Of a DNA stretch of 55,866 bases, positions 1 to 11,579 are shown in pieces. Position 1 is the stretch's first letter, and every line of letters starts with the position of its first letter. A model generated the notes under the pieces. It was not told where the DNA came from and did not search any database. It saw only the letters and a program-made list of their open reading frames with translations. The DNA is taken from the NCBI RefSeq assembly GCF_001949145.1, contig NW_019091494.1, positions 662,834 through 718,699 of the forward strand, given 5' to 3'. The stretch is from Acanthaster planci. Taxonomy: Eukaryota > Echinodermata > Asteroidea > Valvatida > Acanthasteridae. Position numbers and translations under genes: made by a program.

Positions 1-179
1 GTAGCAATGCGACTCCAACACCTGTATTCTTTAGTCGTTCGTGAACCAGCGAACCAGCATTCCTCCTTCCTGCGTTATATAAAAGAATAAAGGCGTCTTT
101 CCATTGTGCACATCAACACATACGCCAACCATTGTGTATCTACGGAGCTCTGGAAGTGCCATCCAACTTGTTTAGATAC

Positions 180-1200
180 CATATAATTTTTCTTATTAAG
201 TTGACTTATCGAGTCGATAAATGATGTCAAGTCGACTTACTAAATCTAGTAAGTCGATTTGGCGAGATATTTCATGACATCAAGTCTACTTTCGGAATTC
301 CCTGTGTCGAATTGGCGAGATTATTTATGCAGTTAAATCGACTCCCCTATTTGGTGAGACGACTTGGCGAGATAACTTGTGCCATCGAGTCTCACAGTGC
401 CTTTGGAATTCGCGATGTCAACTTGTTGGGATAATTCATGTTGTCAAGTCGACTTTACAATTGTGGGAAGAAGACTTGGAAAGAAAATTTACGTTGTCAA
501 TCCAACTTCCTAATTCCGGTAGGTCGACTTGGCGAGATAATTTATGTCATCAAGTCTGCTTCTAAAATTCGCTGTGTGGACTTGGCGATATAAATTATGT
601 TGTAAGTTGACTTCATAATTCTAGTATGTCGACTTAGCGAGATAATCCATGTCATCAAGTGTACAACACGCAGGCTAGAACTGACTACTCACAAGTGAAC
701 GCGACCTGCAGCGTATTTTCTCGCCAATTAAGTCGACTTGCTATGGGAAATCGACTTGACAGAAAAATTTATTTCGACGAGGCGACAAAGTGAATTCTGA
801 AAGTAGACTTGATGACATGAATTGTATCGCCAAGTCGACTTACTATAGAATTAGGAATTCGATTTGAGTATTTAACTTATCTCACCAAGTCGATACAGCC
901 AATCCGGAAGTAGACAACAAAAATGATCTCTCCGAGATGACATACCGAGTTCTGGAAGTGGACTTGGTGACATAAATTGTCTTGCTATGTCAACTTACTT
1001 GAATTAGGAAGTCGACTTAATTACATAATTAATTATCTCTCCAAGTCAATATAAGGAACTCTGGAAACAGGTTGATGTTATAAAATATCTCGCGATATAG
1101 TTAGGAAGTCGGCCTCACTACATATATTATCTCGTTAAATCGACTAAATACGCTTTACAAGTCGACTTACTAAGATAAATTATCTCAGTATTTGAACAAG
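180..1200. repeat. Satellite-like fold-back repeat (GTCGACTTGGCGAGATAA family)
   Basis: Degenerate units of roughly 55 bp are built around GTCGACTTGGCGAGATAA followed by an ATGTCATCAAGTC-type half. They run in one orientation from about 180 to 655. From about 720 to 1200 the same words recur as reverse complements, for example GACTTGATGACAT followed by ATCGCCAAGTCGACTT at about 809-841. The two arms could pair into a long hairpin with a loop at about 655-720. I saw no coding potential; the short open frames across it are by-products of the repeat. Confidence 0.75.
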
Positions 1201-3390
1201 TCGGATGGCACTCACAGAGCGCTGAGGTATCCGTCAAAATCGCCTCCGGGGCTATTTTGATGGCGGAACAACGCACGCACACGTGTGTTATGTTAATAGA
1301 CTCGAGTTTTTGTGTCCGTAAAAGTGAAACGCATGAACGCATCGTTTTCGCAATGCACAAAAAAGAAAGAAAAAGAATATGCAAAGGCCCCCTAACAAGA
1401 GTAGTTGTCAGAAGCGTATCCAGCTTTTGGCGTGGGGGGAGGACAAATTCAAAAGCGAGCAGTGCGGCTTCGGGTTTATTTGACATCATGATATGGGTGG
1501 AGAAAAAATATCGAAAGCCTTTCTTACGGTCCCGAAATCAGTACTTTTTGTGATGTTGTTTTATTAGGGTTATGGTGTTAATATTTGATAAATAAAATTC
1601 AATATTCATAAAAAGATTTGATAAATAAATATAAACAAGTGAAGTTTCTCCCTGCCCCCGCTGGATACGCCACTGGTACTTGCATGCGCCATACTTCGGC
1701 GTTTTTAGTTATTCACTGTAAAAGTTGGCGGAATCTTATTACAATAGATATTTATATTAGATTTAGTTTTACAGTTTTTCGTCGCCGTTTTCACGAAGAG
1801 CCACAGACGTCATAAGTAGCATTTTTGGATTTTGATTACATTCATGTTGTTAGGGGCCAAAATCTCGATGAATGCTTTTTGCGTTTTCACAGAGACACAA
1901 ATCTTAGGCCCACTGCCCCTCCACACGCAGGGTACTCACAAGAAAGGCCAAACAGTAGGTCAGTGTTAATGTTGGGATCTCTCTTGTGACTGCTTAGCCA
2001 CGGAAGGGCTTAATTTTGTTCACAGGGGTGATGGGTGCGGTATGAACTTTCGCTGAACTCACAGTGCTTCCAATGCAGGCACACATGCAGAGGACTTGGG
2101 AAGTATACCTTTCTGTTTCTTCCCTAGTCATTATACTGTAGATAACAGAGACTCACCGACAGTCTGGGTTTATAATTCGGGAAACCTTTTATTTTGTTGC
2201 TATAAATTTCCGACAGCAAAATACTTTCTTAATCTTTGATGACTTTTATTTGTAATAATTCAGAGGGGGTTTACGGAAAGAACGGAACAGCGCATGTAGC
2301 ACGGTCTGCTGACCAGCGGGCCGAGCCGTAACGCGTCTGAACGTAACTATCTGCGCACAATCTATCAACAGCAGATTCTTGTAAAGAGCTTGATGTTACT
2401 CGTCCTGAAAATTTTGTAAGTTGGTCAAGCAACGTCCTTTTTCATTTTCTTTTTAGCGTATCTAACATGGTAGGCTGACTTGTTGGCTGCCGGGGCACAA
2501 TAATTGGACGCCATTTAGGTTTTTCCGACGTTTCGATAAAATTTACTGCCGTGTATGCCGTGCATATACATGTACATGCACTGTACATGTACATTGAGTC
2601 CACTACACAAAAACGGTATATAATGATTTTAGGGCTTATTTTTCTAAATATATGCCTGTAGATGTATTCTTTGACTATGTAGGCTCGTTATCTAGTCAGC
2701 ACAAATTTATAATCCCTAGCGAGGTCGAGCGTTTTAAGGTTGATCTGGGATGTACAGTACAACGTACTGCAACATGCATTGTATTATGGGTTTATTTTTC
2801 CGTGCGTTTATTTGCCACGGTTTGCGGGGTCTATATTTTGAGTCTGCTTTTGTGAATTCTGTTTTTCATGCCTATCCGACTGAGTTTGTTTGACTGTTTT
2901 TTTTCCATATGAACTCATTTAGAGTTTCGAAATTTGCCACTGTAAGAGTTGGCAAACTTATTTAAAAGAATCCTTTTACTAAAAATACCAAAATACTTTC
3001 AGAGTTGTATGAAATATAATTTCTATTTTAATTGATGAAAATCAAAGATTAAATTTTGAAATATCCTTTGTCAACCAAAAATGTGTTAAAAAAATTAAAA
3101 AAAAAATTGCAGAAATTCCAATTTTAGGGAAAAGTCCATCTGCAGTAGGAAAACAACATAAAGGGACCACGTGTAGCAGAAACGTTTTACTGAAGTCCTT
3201 GAAATAGCACCGTGTTGTTCAAATTTATTTGACATGGGCTCTTTTGGGTTTGATTCCTATTCATATTCATGAACAACACTGTGATTTGATCGAAGGCACT
3301 TCAGTGTTGTATCACGCCGGGAATTTAAAAAAAATGCTAGATTTTATGTAGGCCTAGACCTACTTCGCAATCGAAGATTTCCATTTCCAT
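1201..3390. other. Non-coding stretch
   Basis: I see no recognisable gene here. The open frames at 1127-1553 overlap on both strands and resemble no known protein. The segment has AT-rich runs (2940-3120) and scattered ACATGTACA palindromes (2565-2595). It is probably intergenic DNA upstream of the acetyltransferase gene. Confidence 0.5.
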
Positions 3391-3398
3391 TAGCAATT

Positions 3399-4940
3399 TA
3401 ATGTTGCACGAGTATTTAACAATAAGACAGAGATCAACCTCTTAATCAGAAAGGTTTTCAAAGAACAAATTTTCAGTTGACGTAGAACCAGTTTTGTTAT
3501 GACTTGAGTCCAGCTCGAAGTACATTTTGGCGATTCGACTCGACTCGAGTCAAAAAATGACTGGACTCGAGTCTCTCGTGGAGACTTTACTTGCGCACAA
3601 GAAGACTCGTGTCTCAAAAAAAATCAAAATCAAATTTCTTTGGCAAAAAAATATTTGAAATCTGACTCATGCACTGCTATATCGATTGTGAATACGTAGT
3701 ACAGGATGTACACATGCGGCACATACGTGCGCCAGTCTTTCTCTTCTTCCAAGCATGGGAAACATTCATCGTTTCGCGGACTATCACGTTGTGATTCTGT
3801 AGCATGTAATGCTAACCCGGAACCGGACTTAAAACGCTTTCACTTCTCTTGGCCTCGTCTTTGACTTGGTTTCAAGCTACCGCTACCTCAAATCTTTGGT
3901 ACCTCTGTCTCCACTCTGACGCCTCGAACACTTGAACAAAATAAACAGGCTTCAGCCCTGGATTAAGAAAATAACCGCTGAATGTGACCCAGATCTCAGT
4001 CTCAGTCTTAGGGCCCAAACATAAGTGGACGCCGAAACCAATGCCGAAGCCGTCCTTCAGAAATTGACGTTCGTTGTGCACGAGCTTGCAATGCAATGGA
4101 AATTTTTGATTGGGTACTATACAGCATATTTTATGTCTTGGGATGTTAACAACAAACTGGTGNNNNNNNNNNNNNNNNNNNNNNNNNNNNNNNNNNNNNN
4201 NNNNNNNNNNNNNNNNNNNNNNNNNNNNNNNNNNNNNNNNNNNNNNNNNNNNNNNNNNNNNNNNNNTCATGTGTTCCTTCCATCACTGTGCACAGCACGT
4301 GACAAGTGTGAGTTCGCCTGTTCCGTGGAAAACAGAACTATAAACGTGGAACCAGCTGTGGTGGCGTATAGCGGTCGGGCCCCGGCCGATCGCTAGAAGG
4401 TGGCGGTCTGTCCGCCATTGAAGGGGGAATTGGAGGCCAGGCAAAAACAGAAACCTCGGCAGGCACAAGACTTGGACTGGAGTCGTTTTTTTGCCCCGTC
4501 ATTAATGAAAACTGCTTGGACAATATGTGTTATATGCTACAGGATATTCTCAGAGGAGCCATCACCACGTATATCAACCCAGCTGTCTAGCAGCAGTCCT
4601 CCGGAATAAAAACTCGGAAGCCCGTTCAAGCCCGCCAAACTTCTTCAGTCCCGACTTAAGTCAAACCATGTGTTCACGTTAACGACTTACACAGGATTAC
4701 AGTGACTTGACTTGTTTTGCCATTAATTGGCTAGACACCTGTCACCCTAATTTATTTTCAGTATGTTTAACTGAAAATACAAATACCCAAAATGACTTAT
4801 GTAGCTGTGTTTTTAATGTATTTTTTTTTCAAAAATTTTTGACTAAAATTGACTCAAGCTCGGTACTTGACTCTATTCGACTCGACCACACAAAGTGAAT
4901 CGACTCGAGTCAACAAATTTAGTGACTCGTTGCAACACTA
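3399..4940. mobile_element. Fold-back hAT-like non-autonomous element (GACTCGAGTC family)
   Basis: The left end begins TAATGTTGCACGAGT at 3399. The right end, read on the other strand from 4940, begins TAGTGTTGCAACGAGT, giving imperfect terminal inverted repeats. Both arms are rich in GACTCGAGTC and GACTTGAGTC words (3500-3615 and 4625-4930). The interior is unrelated sequence and contains the assembly gap. TAGTGTTG-type ends are known from hAT-superfamily elements. No clear target duplication is visible (TAGCAATT on the left, TCGGCAAA on the right). Confidence 0.5.
4163..4266. other. Assembly gap (104 N)
   Basis: This is a run of 104 undetermined bases inside the fold-back element. Hairpin-rich DNA is a plausible reason for the gap. 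Open frames drawn across it are meaningless. Confidence 1.
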
Positions 4941-4945
4941 TCGGC

Positions 4946-5484
4946 AAAAACTGGGTCCCTAAAGCTAAAATCCTTTTCAGAGGGTCTGATGAACTTCTAC
5001 ATTTAAGCTTAATGATGTCAATCACCTATTTGCTGATGGATCTCCCCCTCCAAAAAGCACATCACCTTAGGGGCCTACGTCTTACGTCTGGTTGAGTTCA
5101 TATGGACCGACCCGGCAAGAACTTACGTAACAAATCTCCTGTCATTCTCTTAAACCACAGAGCTATAAATCTATGGTTAAACGATGCCGCTTCAATCGTG
5201 CAAAATGGTGGAGTGGTGGAACGAATAATCATGTCGCACTATGAGCCATGTATACGGATGACGTGTATCGTACCGAGTACTGGTACCTCGGTCATTGTGT
5301 TAGTCATGGTTATGGTCTTTTGACTGTTGACTGATTTTAGCCAATTTACAGATCAAAGGTACAGCTGCTGGTTGTGCAGGGTGATACTCTTAAAGAGTGT
5401 GAAGTTGCAGTATCCCCAGCTGCAAAAATCGGAGAGCTCCTGAAATTTCGCCAGTCAAGAACTAAAATGCGTTTTGTTTTCCAG
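4946..5484. other. Non-coding sequence upstream of the acetyltransferase start exon
   Basis: No gene is seen. The segment ends in a pyrimidine-rich tract and a CAG acceptor at 5482-5484. That implies a non-coding first exon somewhere upstream, which I could not locate. Confidence 0.4.
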
Positions 5485-5496
5485 AAGTGAGCAACG

Positions 5497-5620
5497 ATGG
5501 TTTACAAGTACACGGTTCGACACGGTAAGCCGGAAGACTCCGGAACTATCCTTGAGTTCTTGAAAGAACACTCCAAGATCGAGGACTTCACTGCCGTTGC
5601 TCTCAAACACGCGGAGGAAG
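5497..5620 (+). CDS. Acetyltransferase coding exon 1
   Basis: The exon begins with ATG after the acceptor at 5483-5484 and ends GAGGAAG before donor GTAAGC. It encodes 41 residues plus one base and covers the first GNAT strand and helix. It is the only copy of this exon that I found in the window. Confidence 0.85.
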
Positions 5621-8600
5621 GTAAGCCAAGTGTAAAATTAAAATGGGAACAGTCGGGCAATGTGCCCCACGGTTTCGGAGGTCAGTTAGTCAGTCAGTCA
5701 GTTTCACATGAGTGTGACCAGCTATTTCAATAATGGCAAAAACGTGTTGGGGAAGGTAGATAAACATTGTATTAATGGAAATCACTTGATGTTTAGCCAA
5801 GGCTTATTGAATCGATCTTGCAGGAATTTTCGTGGATGTTTTAATGACAGTTTTACACCATGACAGTTTGTGCACATTGACAAAGGACAACTTAGGTTAC
5901 GGGTGGTAGATTAGTTTTCAAGACCAAAGATTTCTGCTCTGGCAATTGAACCGGATTTTCATGGAAAGCTCATCCCAGGATGTTTCTTAGGATCTGTACA
6001 CAGACATATTATCCCCAGTGTGTTGAAAGCACCGTGCTTTGTTGGTTCACGATAAATCCAGGGAAATGATATATTAGTAAGGGAATAAATAATTACGTTC
6101 TATTCTCGTTCATAAAAACCTTTTCAGTCAGAATGTCAAAAGAAGTCAATAGTTGATGTATTTCCAGCGATTCTGTTCGAAAAGTTTACTTTTATTTCCC
6201 GAACAACCCCGCCCATTTTATACAATATTCCTTGAGCAAGTTATTCAATTGGCGCGCGTGTGGCGACCCGCATGCCCACAGACTCTTGACCAATCAGAAT
6301 CGATCAAACTTTCTTGTATCGATGAAGGCGCCAGCGCGTGATTTACGCAGTGTGCATTATCACTTCTCAGCAGGCATTATCAAATTTTAATACACGGTCA
6401 AGTTGCACGTCTGAGATGTTTATGAATTATGTATTAGGGGATCAATATGTTCATGGAATGTGTGTAGGTACTACAAGTAGGTTTAACGATAGACTCCGAA
6501 TACAAAGAGCAGTGTACTTGTCGCCTGGGGATGTGTGATGTTGTCTGTATGAAAAGGCACAGATGACAGGTAAAAAAATATAACGGAATAGTCAAAAAAG
6601 CAATACATGGTTTTCTTCTAGGCTTTTTGCATTAAGAGCATTGGTTGCGTGACAACCCACTAGAAACCAGAGTACGTTGTGACCTATGAGGCGTTCTCAA
6701 TAGGTATAACCAGTGATGTAAATTTGTGACGAAAATTGGGGGATGGGATTGGCAATGGGGAGGGGGTCACTAGTTTGGCCATGGAAATTTGACAAGCCTA
6801 GGATGACATTATATGACACTTTATAGTGCGATGTTCATGATACAGATGTACATGTACATCTATATAATATGTATACACATTCCGCACTATTAGTTGCCTG
6901 CAGCCCGGCTAACATTGTTGGACGCGAAGAACTTAAAGGAGGCTCCATCACACCGTCAATTTTCCTATCAGTCGAATTCCTCAATAATAAATGGCCACGA
7001 ACAAAATCATTCTGACTGAATAATTGTCCAACCATATTTAGAATAATATGCATGGCATAACTATAGGGCTGCGCTCATTATCATATGTGCAACTTCTGTT
7101 TTGATTTCGAAAAATTTCTTAAAGTACATTTCATGGTGTTTTAGGCAACCTTTATAGACAGCTCAATTCACACACGTATGACCATTTTTTTGGATTAGTA
7201 ACCTTTTTATTTACTGTAATAACGTTTTGTTTCTGTATTAAAGAATTTGGTACCTCTAGTTATTTGACATTATTTGATATGAACAGATGTTGAATATTTC
7301 ACATCAGTTGGGTCTATGCACGCAACCCTGTTTCAAGACATATTTTGTAAACCCACCCGTAGACTGTTAAAACGGTATATTCAAATTGAAGTCACTTCCT
7401 TACTCACTTTCACCAAATTTCACAAATTTCTGGTATTGAACCTAGTTCACTTTGTTAGGAAGAAAGGTAAGTAGGAAGGAAGAAAACTCTAATGTGAATG
7501 AAGAAAAAGGAAAAACTATTTTCCTGCTCAGCCAAGCACCGCGGGAGCACGATGCCGTGCCTGACGGCAACGTGCACCTGCGCAACTTTCTGTCCACCTC
7601 ATTTCTTGTGCAGACTTGAGGAGCCACAGCTTTGGAGACGAGGCTCCCTTCCATTTCTTGGTGTTAGAGACAACAGGTGATGGCCCAGGCGAGACAGCAG
7701 GGCCAGAGGTCGTTGGTTGTATTGGTTACTTCCTCGCCTACTGCTCCCTAAAAGGACGGATGCTTTTTTTGGATGAGCTTTTCGTTCAAGCCGCCCACAG
7801 AGGTAAGGCCAAACATTTGAAACTAAAAGAGCCGATCTTTTTCTCGCCATCTTACAGCCGGAACTCCTTTCTCATTCTCTGTCCAGAACTTGGCTTTCCT
7901 TTGCTCATTTTTTTTAATTTGCATACACTTACATATGTAAAGACACTGGTTCTTTTAGGGAAAGCTGTCAGGTTTCAGTTCGATCCAACACAGAATTTTT
8001 ATAGTGATAAGTTGTATATTTTTTTGTAGGACAACATATTTTGGCGGCTGTGTAGTACTGGTGCATTGGGAGAAAACCAAATGTTATTCAGTTATCAGTG
8101 CCTATGGACACTAAAGGCTCTGTAATATTTCGTATATCCTAGCCATTACTTTCAAGTGCAAGTATATAATGCGACAAAAATTGTTTCAAGTGATTAATTG
8201 GACAGTGATTGTTTTGTTCCCACAGGAAAAAGTCTTGGAAGGATGCTACTGGGGAAAGCTGCCGAGGTGAGTGATGATGTGTAATTAATATTTTGAGTAC
8301 AATCATATACGGTACACGTGCACATAAATATCAGACTACTTAGAAACATACTCTCACCGTCAGGTTATTTTTGGAGGTATTTCCTTTTTAATACCGTAAT
8401 GTGTTGCACCAAAATGACAGTTGGACTTTTAAGATTTTTCTACTGGTATGTTTGTGTTTGAAGGTTTATTTTTGGTTGGACTTTTAAGATTTTTCTACTG
8501 GTATGTTTGTGTTTGAAGGTTTATTGCGTTTCGACAGGTTTTAGTCAGCTTTTTGTCATGCAAACTAAACCCTAAAAGAACCAGATTTTTCTTAAACATA

Positions 8601-9162
8601 ACTCTGCTACATGTTGGGAGATCCTCTCTCCCAAGAAGTCAACGGTCTCAATCCCAGTCTATTTCAAACTAGGCATGGATTTAAGGCCAAGCTTGTAATT
8701 TATGTCTTCCTGCGTGTCAATTAACATGTACTGGGCACATTGGGAATGAAGTGCATGATTGGCTCACTGGTCATGATTTTTTTGGCACTTGTATGTCGGT
8801 ATGCCTGATTTTTCACAAAATTAGAGTCAAGGAATACCAAGACATTGCTGGTAAAGCTTTTGGAAAACCTGACAATTTGGCGAGGCTCTTTTAGGTTGTA
8901 AGACCCAATTTGTTGTAATGTGTATTTGACAGCTTTATTGATCTTGGATTACAACCATCAGGTTGCTATTAAAAACCATTGCAAGGGCATGAACTGGCTG
9001 CTAGGGGGAGCTAACAAGAACGCCGCGGAGTTTTACGGCCACCTCAACTGTCCCAATATGACCAAACAGCACGGGCAGAGATTCGTACGCATCCCGAGAG
9101 ATAGTTTTGAACAGCTGGCGGACACGATGCCCAAAACAGGGTCAAATATCCAGTTTCTTTAG
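5497..9162 (+). CDS. Spermidine/spermine (diamine/thialysine) N-acetyltransferase-like GNAT protein, four coding exons
   Basis: Coding exons are 5497-5620, 7614-7802, 8226-8266 and 8962-9162. They join in phase to about 184 residues; human SSAT1 has 171. The family transfers acetyl from acetyl-CoA to polyamines or thialysine in the cytosol. Visible family marks are an N-terminal GNAT strand (VRHGKPEDSGTILEFLKEHS), the SFGDEAPFHFLV segment, FLDELFV, the acetyl-CoA loop HRGKSLGRML, and AEFYGHL carrying the conserved Tyr. The start ATG has A at -3 and G at +4 and sits 12 nt after an acceptor, so the 5' UTR is probably spliced. Two residues usual in the family are changed: the second Gly of the R-G-x-G-x-G loop is Ser, and the Trp near the C-terminus is Gln. 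Exact substrate is uncertain; SAT1, SAT2 and the invertebrate thialysine enzyme are hard to separate by eye. Confidence 0.88.
6165..6435 (+). repeat. Dispersed repeat, copy 1 (pair with 42668-42970)
   Basis: About 270 bp inside intron 1. It shares ordered blocks with 42668-42970: CCCGAACA-CCCCG-CCATTTTAT, TTGGCGCG, CACAGACTCTTG, and GGCATTATCAAA followed by TTAATACACGGTCA. Both copies have the same orientation. The family is not recognised. Confidence 0.7.
7614..7802 (+). CDS. Acetyltransferase coding exon 2
   Basis: The acceptor is TTCTTGTGCAG and the donor is GTAAGG. The 189-nt exon encodes the central GNAT beta strands, from SFGDEAPFHFLV to FLDELFVQAAHR. Confidence 0.87.
8226..8266 (+). 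CDS. Acetyltransferase coding exon 3 (acetyl-CoA loop)
   Basis: This 41-nt exon lies between TTCCCACAG and GTGAGT. It encodes GKSLGRMLLGKAAE, the pyrophosphate-binding loop and following helix. The loop reads R-G-K-S-L-G instead of the usual R-G-x-G-x-G. Confidence 0.87.
8421..8528 (+). repeat. Perfect 55-bp tandem duplication
   Basis: TTGGACTTTTAAGATTTTTC and the following bases at 8421-8475 are repeated without visible change from 8476 onward. It lies in intron 3, so it should not affect the protein. The identity suggests a recent event or an assembly artefact. Confidence 0.85.
8962..9162 (+). CDS. Acetyltransferase terminal coding exon 4
   Basis: The acceptor is AACCATCAG and the exon ends at TAG 9160-9162. 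It encodes 66 residues including KGMNWLLGGANKNAAEFYGHL. The acceptor choice is supported by the duplicate at 25453, which begins at the same codon. Confidence 0.85.
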   Translation, partial: VAIKNHCKGMNWLLGGANKNAAEFYGHLNCPNMTKQHGQRFVRIPRDSFEQLADTMPKTGSNIQFL

Positions 9163-9780
9163 AGTCAAGTGAGAGAAATGGTAATGCAGGTTGGCATATT
9201 TAATACTGTGATGGAATGTGAGTAATTATGCACGACCATTAGAAGAGTAAAATTGAAATAATCATTCCATATACTTAGTACTTTGATGTGAACAAACACT
9301 ACCAAATGCAAACAATATGCACAATAGAATGCTCCAATGCATAGTTTCAACTGTTCATATTAATGCACGTGATTACCATGTCCTACATGTTCCAACACTT
9401 TATCTCTTCGGTGTCAACACTTGAATAACATTAGGACAACGGGTTCTTTATAGCAACATAATGTCCGGTCGCATGAACCTTTATCTGCCAATTTTGTAAA
9501 GATCTTGGGTGTTTTATTATTGATTTAGATTTAGCTTAAATTGTGGAAAATCTGTGGGAAAGGCGTGATTAAAACAAATACCGACTGCTTCATCTCTCGG
9601 TATAGTAAATCTAGTCTCCCTAGAGTGATCCCATGAAGCGCTTTAATTTCCCTCGGCTTGATTATCACCAGTGCTGCTCTCTTTTTTTACATGTTTTTAA
9701 ATAAGACATCTCTTTCATTTACTGCATATAACAAGTTTTGAAATGTAAAATTCTCTCATTTGAGGGACGACAATACTTTT
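9163..9780 (+). other. Acetyltransferase 3' flank / probable 3' UTR
   Basis: AT-rich and non-coding. The best polyadenylation-like hexamer is ATTAAA at about 9568; no AATAAA is close to the stop. The left junction of the virus-like element probably lies near the end of this stretch but could not be placed. Confidence 0.35.
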
Positions 9781-9784
9781 CTGT

Positions 9785-10003
9785 TTATTTTCCGGCATTT
9801 GAACCTTCGCTGAGCCAACTCAAAATCTTTGGTTCTCGTTCGGTCGGAACAATGGTTTCATATAAAGGCATATCCAAATCGCAAAACGCTTTACCAATGA
9901 CCAATTTCATGGTTTGGGTAGCCAAAACAAACCCTAGCTGAACATCCAGGGTGCCACTTTTGCCTTGACAAAAGGCTAAAACGGAGATGAGAGGGGGCGG
10001 CAT
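9785..10003 (-). pseudogene. Unknown open frame, possible element gene remnant
   Basis: A 72-residue open frame with no recognised family. It lies at the left end of the virus-like element and has similar composition. It could equally be a chance frame. Confidence 0.25.
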
Positions 10004-10127
10004 TTATCCGTCTGACTGAAAGGACATAGATATATTGGCTTGTATTTTATTTTGCATTGATAGGGGAATGTTCAAAGGGAATTTTACTGGGATTTTATAA
10101 GGAACAATATCTACCGAGACTTGGTCA

Positions 10128-10388
10128 TTGCAGTGGTATGAGCAAGGCAGTGTCACCTATTTAGATTGGTTAAAAGAGTCAGTGAAGGCCGCTGACGAAA
10201 TTTCGAGAACAAAATATGAAGATTACATTGACGGGGTAAGGGTAAAGATCAATCCAGGCAGACGGCCAATTTGGAGACCCTTTAAGCACTCAAGCAAAAG
10301 CTACTCGTGTCAAGAAGATGATGATACCGGAATATTTAAGAAGACCTTAAAGACAAAGTTAATAAAGGTATGGCAAAATGAAAGATGA
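10128..10388 (+). pseudogene. Unknown open frame, possible element gene remnant
   Basis: An 86-residue frame with a charged, Lys-rich C-terminus. It lies tail-to-tail with the integrase relic. The frame looks open for some codons further upstream. I do not recognise it. Confidence 0.3.
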
Positions 10389-10402
10389 ATTTGGGGGTAA
10401 GG

Positions 10403-11400
10403 TCATTTCGGAAGTCTTTTGTATACATCCAAACATGTATTCGATTCTAACGGAAGATCAAAATTTGGCCCGTTTAATAAATAATATAAAGTGGGGCCCC
10501 TCTTTACCCGCCTGCCAGCGACTTGTTTAAATTGACTGGTGCGTTTTTCAATTTGATAAACGTCAACGGACCAGACTGGATCGGTTGCTCTTCTGACGGT
10601 GCCACCGTCTTGCTCGCCAGGTTGATATGAATACCGAACAACCACGCTTGGAGGTAATTCTTGCTTGCTCGCTCTTGGAGGTGCACTCGGTGCTTGTTTC
10701 ACTCGGTCTAATTTGATAGCTTCTGTGGGCTCTTTGTGAATTGAACGCGTTTTTTCCTCGTTTAACGATTTCACGACTTTGGGCAAACGTTCTACCCATT
10801 CTACGTTTCACTCACCCACGTTTAACATTTCTTGAGCATATTGATGGCCGAATAACCTTTCAGCTAAAGTTCGATCAAACCTTTCCACGATCCCCTGTGA
10901 CCTATGAACGCCCGGCTCGCCCACTTACATTTTTTACTTTATTTTTCGTCATTAACTTTTTAAATTCGCTTTTAAATTCTGATCCAGAGTCTACCATTAC
11001 AATTTTAGGCCAGGTTAGCGGCGATCTTTTATAAATTTGTTTCACGGCTTCAGACGTTTGCTCGGCCGTTTAACTGGTCAACGGGGCTGCCTCTTTATAA
11101 CGCAAGCTGACGTCTACTGCGGTCAAAGTGTATTTAAAAGTTTTACGATTCACTCGACCCCAAGGCAAGTATAATATATCCATTTGATGTGCTTCGTTTG
11201 GGGTCACAAATTCCGATTGCAACGTCATAGGCCGTGGTACGCACTTTGGCGCGGGTAAATATATTTGTCAAATGGCTCGCGGTTTTAGCCAGTTTCTAAT
11301 AACTGATTTGTCTGCATTGGTCTTTTCGTGTAAATGATCGACCGCGCTTTCACTTCGCCAATAGCCTTGTGGGCTGTAAACTAATTTTGAAAATTCTCGC
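10403..11400 (-). pseudogene. Retroviral-type (DDE) integrase relic of the Polinton-like element
   Basis: Read leftward, this is an integrase catalytic core followed by a basic C-terminal domain. Acidic residues are visible as Asp at 11178-11180, Asp at 10989-10991 (in MVDSGSEF) and Glu at 10883-10885 (in IVERFDRTLAERLFG). The last two are about 35 residues apart, the classical DD35E spacing. The C-terminal part (10403-10786) ends in a small SH3/chromo-like stretch (VDVYQIEKR, then TLYYLLNG). Breaks: in-frame stops at 11268-11270, 11070-11072 and 10808-10810, and a frameshift near 10.92 kb. Integrases of this kind insert Polinton-type DNA into the chromosome. This one cannot be functional. 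Confidence 0.72.
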
Positions 11401-11579
11401 TCCACTTTAAAATACTAAAATACTATTTATTTAAGTTAAGCGAATCTACTACTACTAAAAGAACCGACTAAAGCCGTCCCAGATATAATCCATATAAATC
11501 CATATAAATTCGCAAATTGTTTGATCTTCGGAAGGTACGTAGAAATCTGAAAACTTCGCCTCTGGCGGTAACGGCATTA

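Noticed and set aside
70-88. TATATAAAAGAATAAA as a TATA box
   Set aside because: No transcript or exon can be tied to it; the sequence is at the edge of a repeat.
377-565. Open frame in the left satellite
   Set aside because: Follows the repeat unit and has no protein-like features.
3872-4396. Long open frames across the N gap on both strands
   Set aside because: They exist only because undetermined bases carry no stops.
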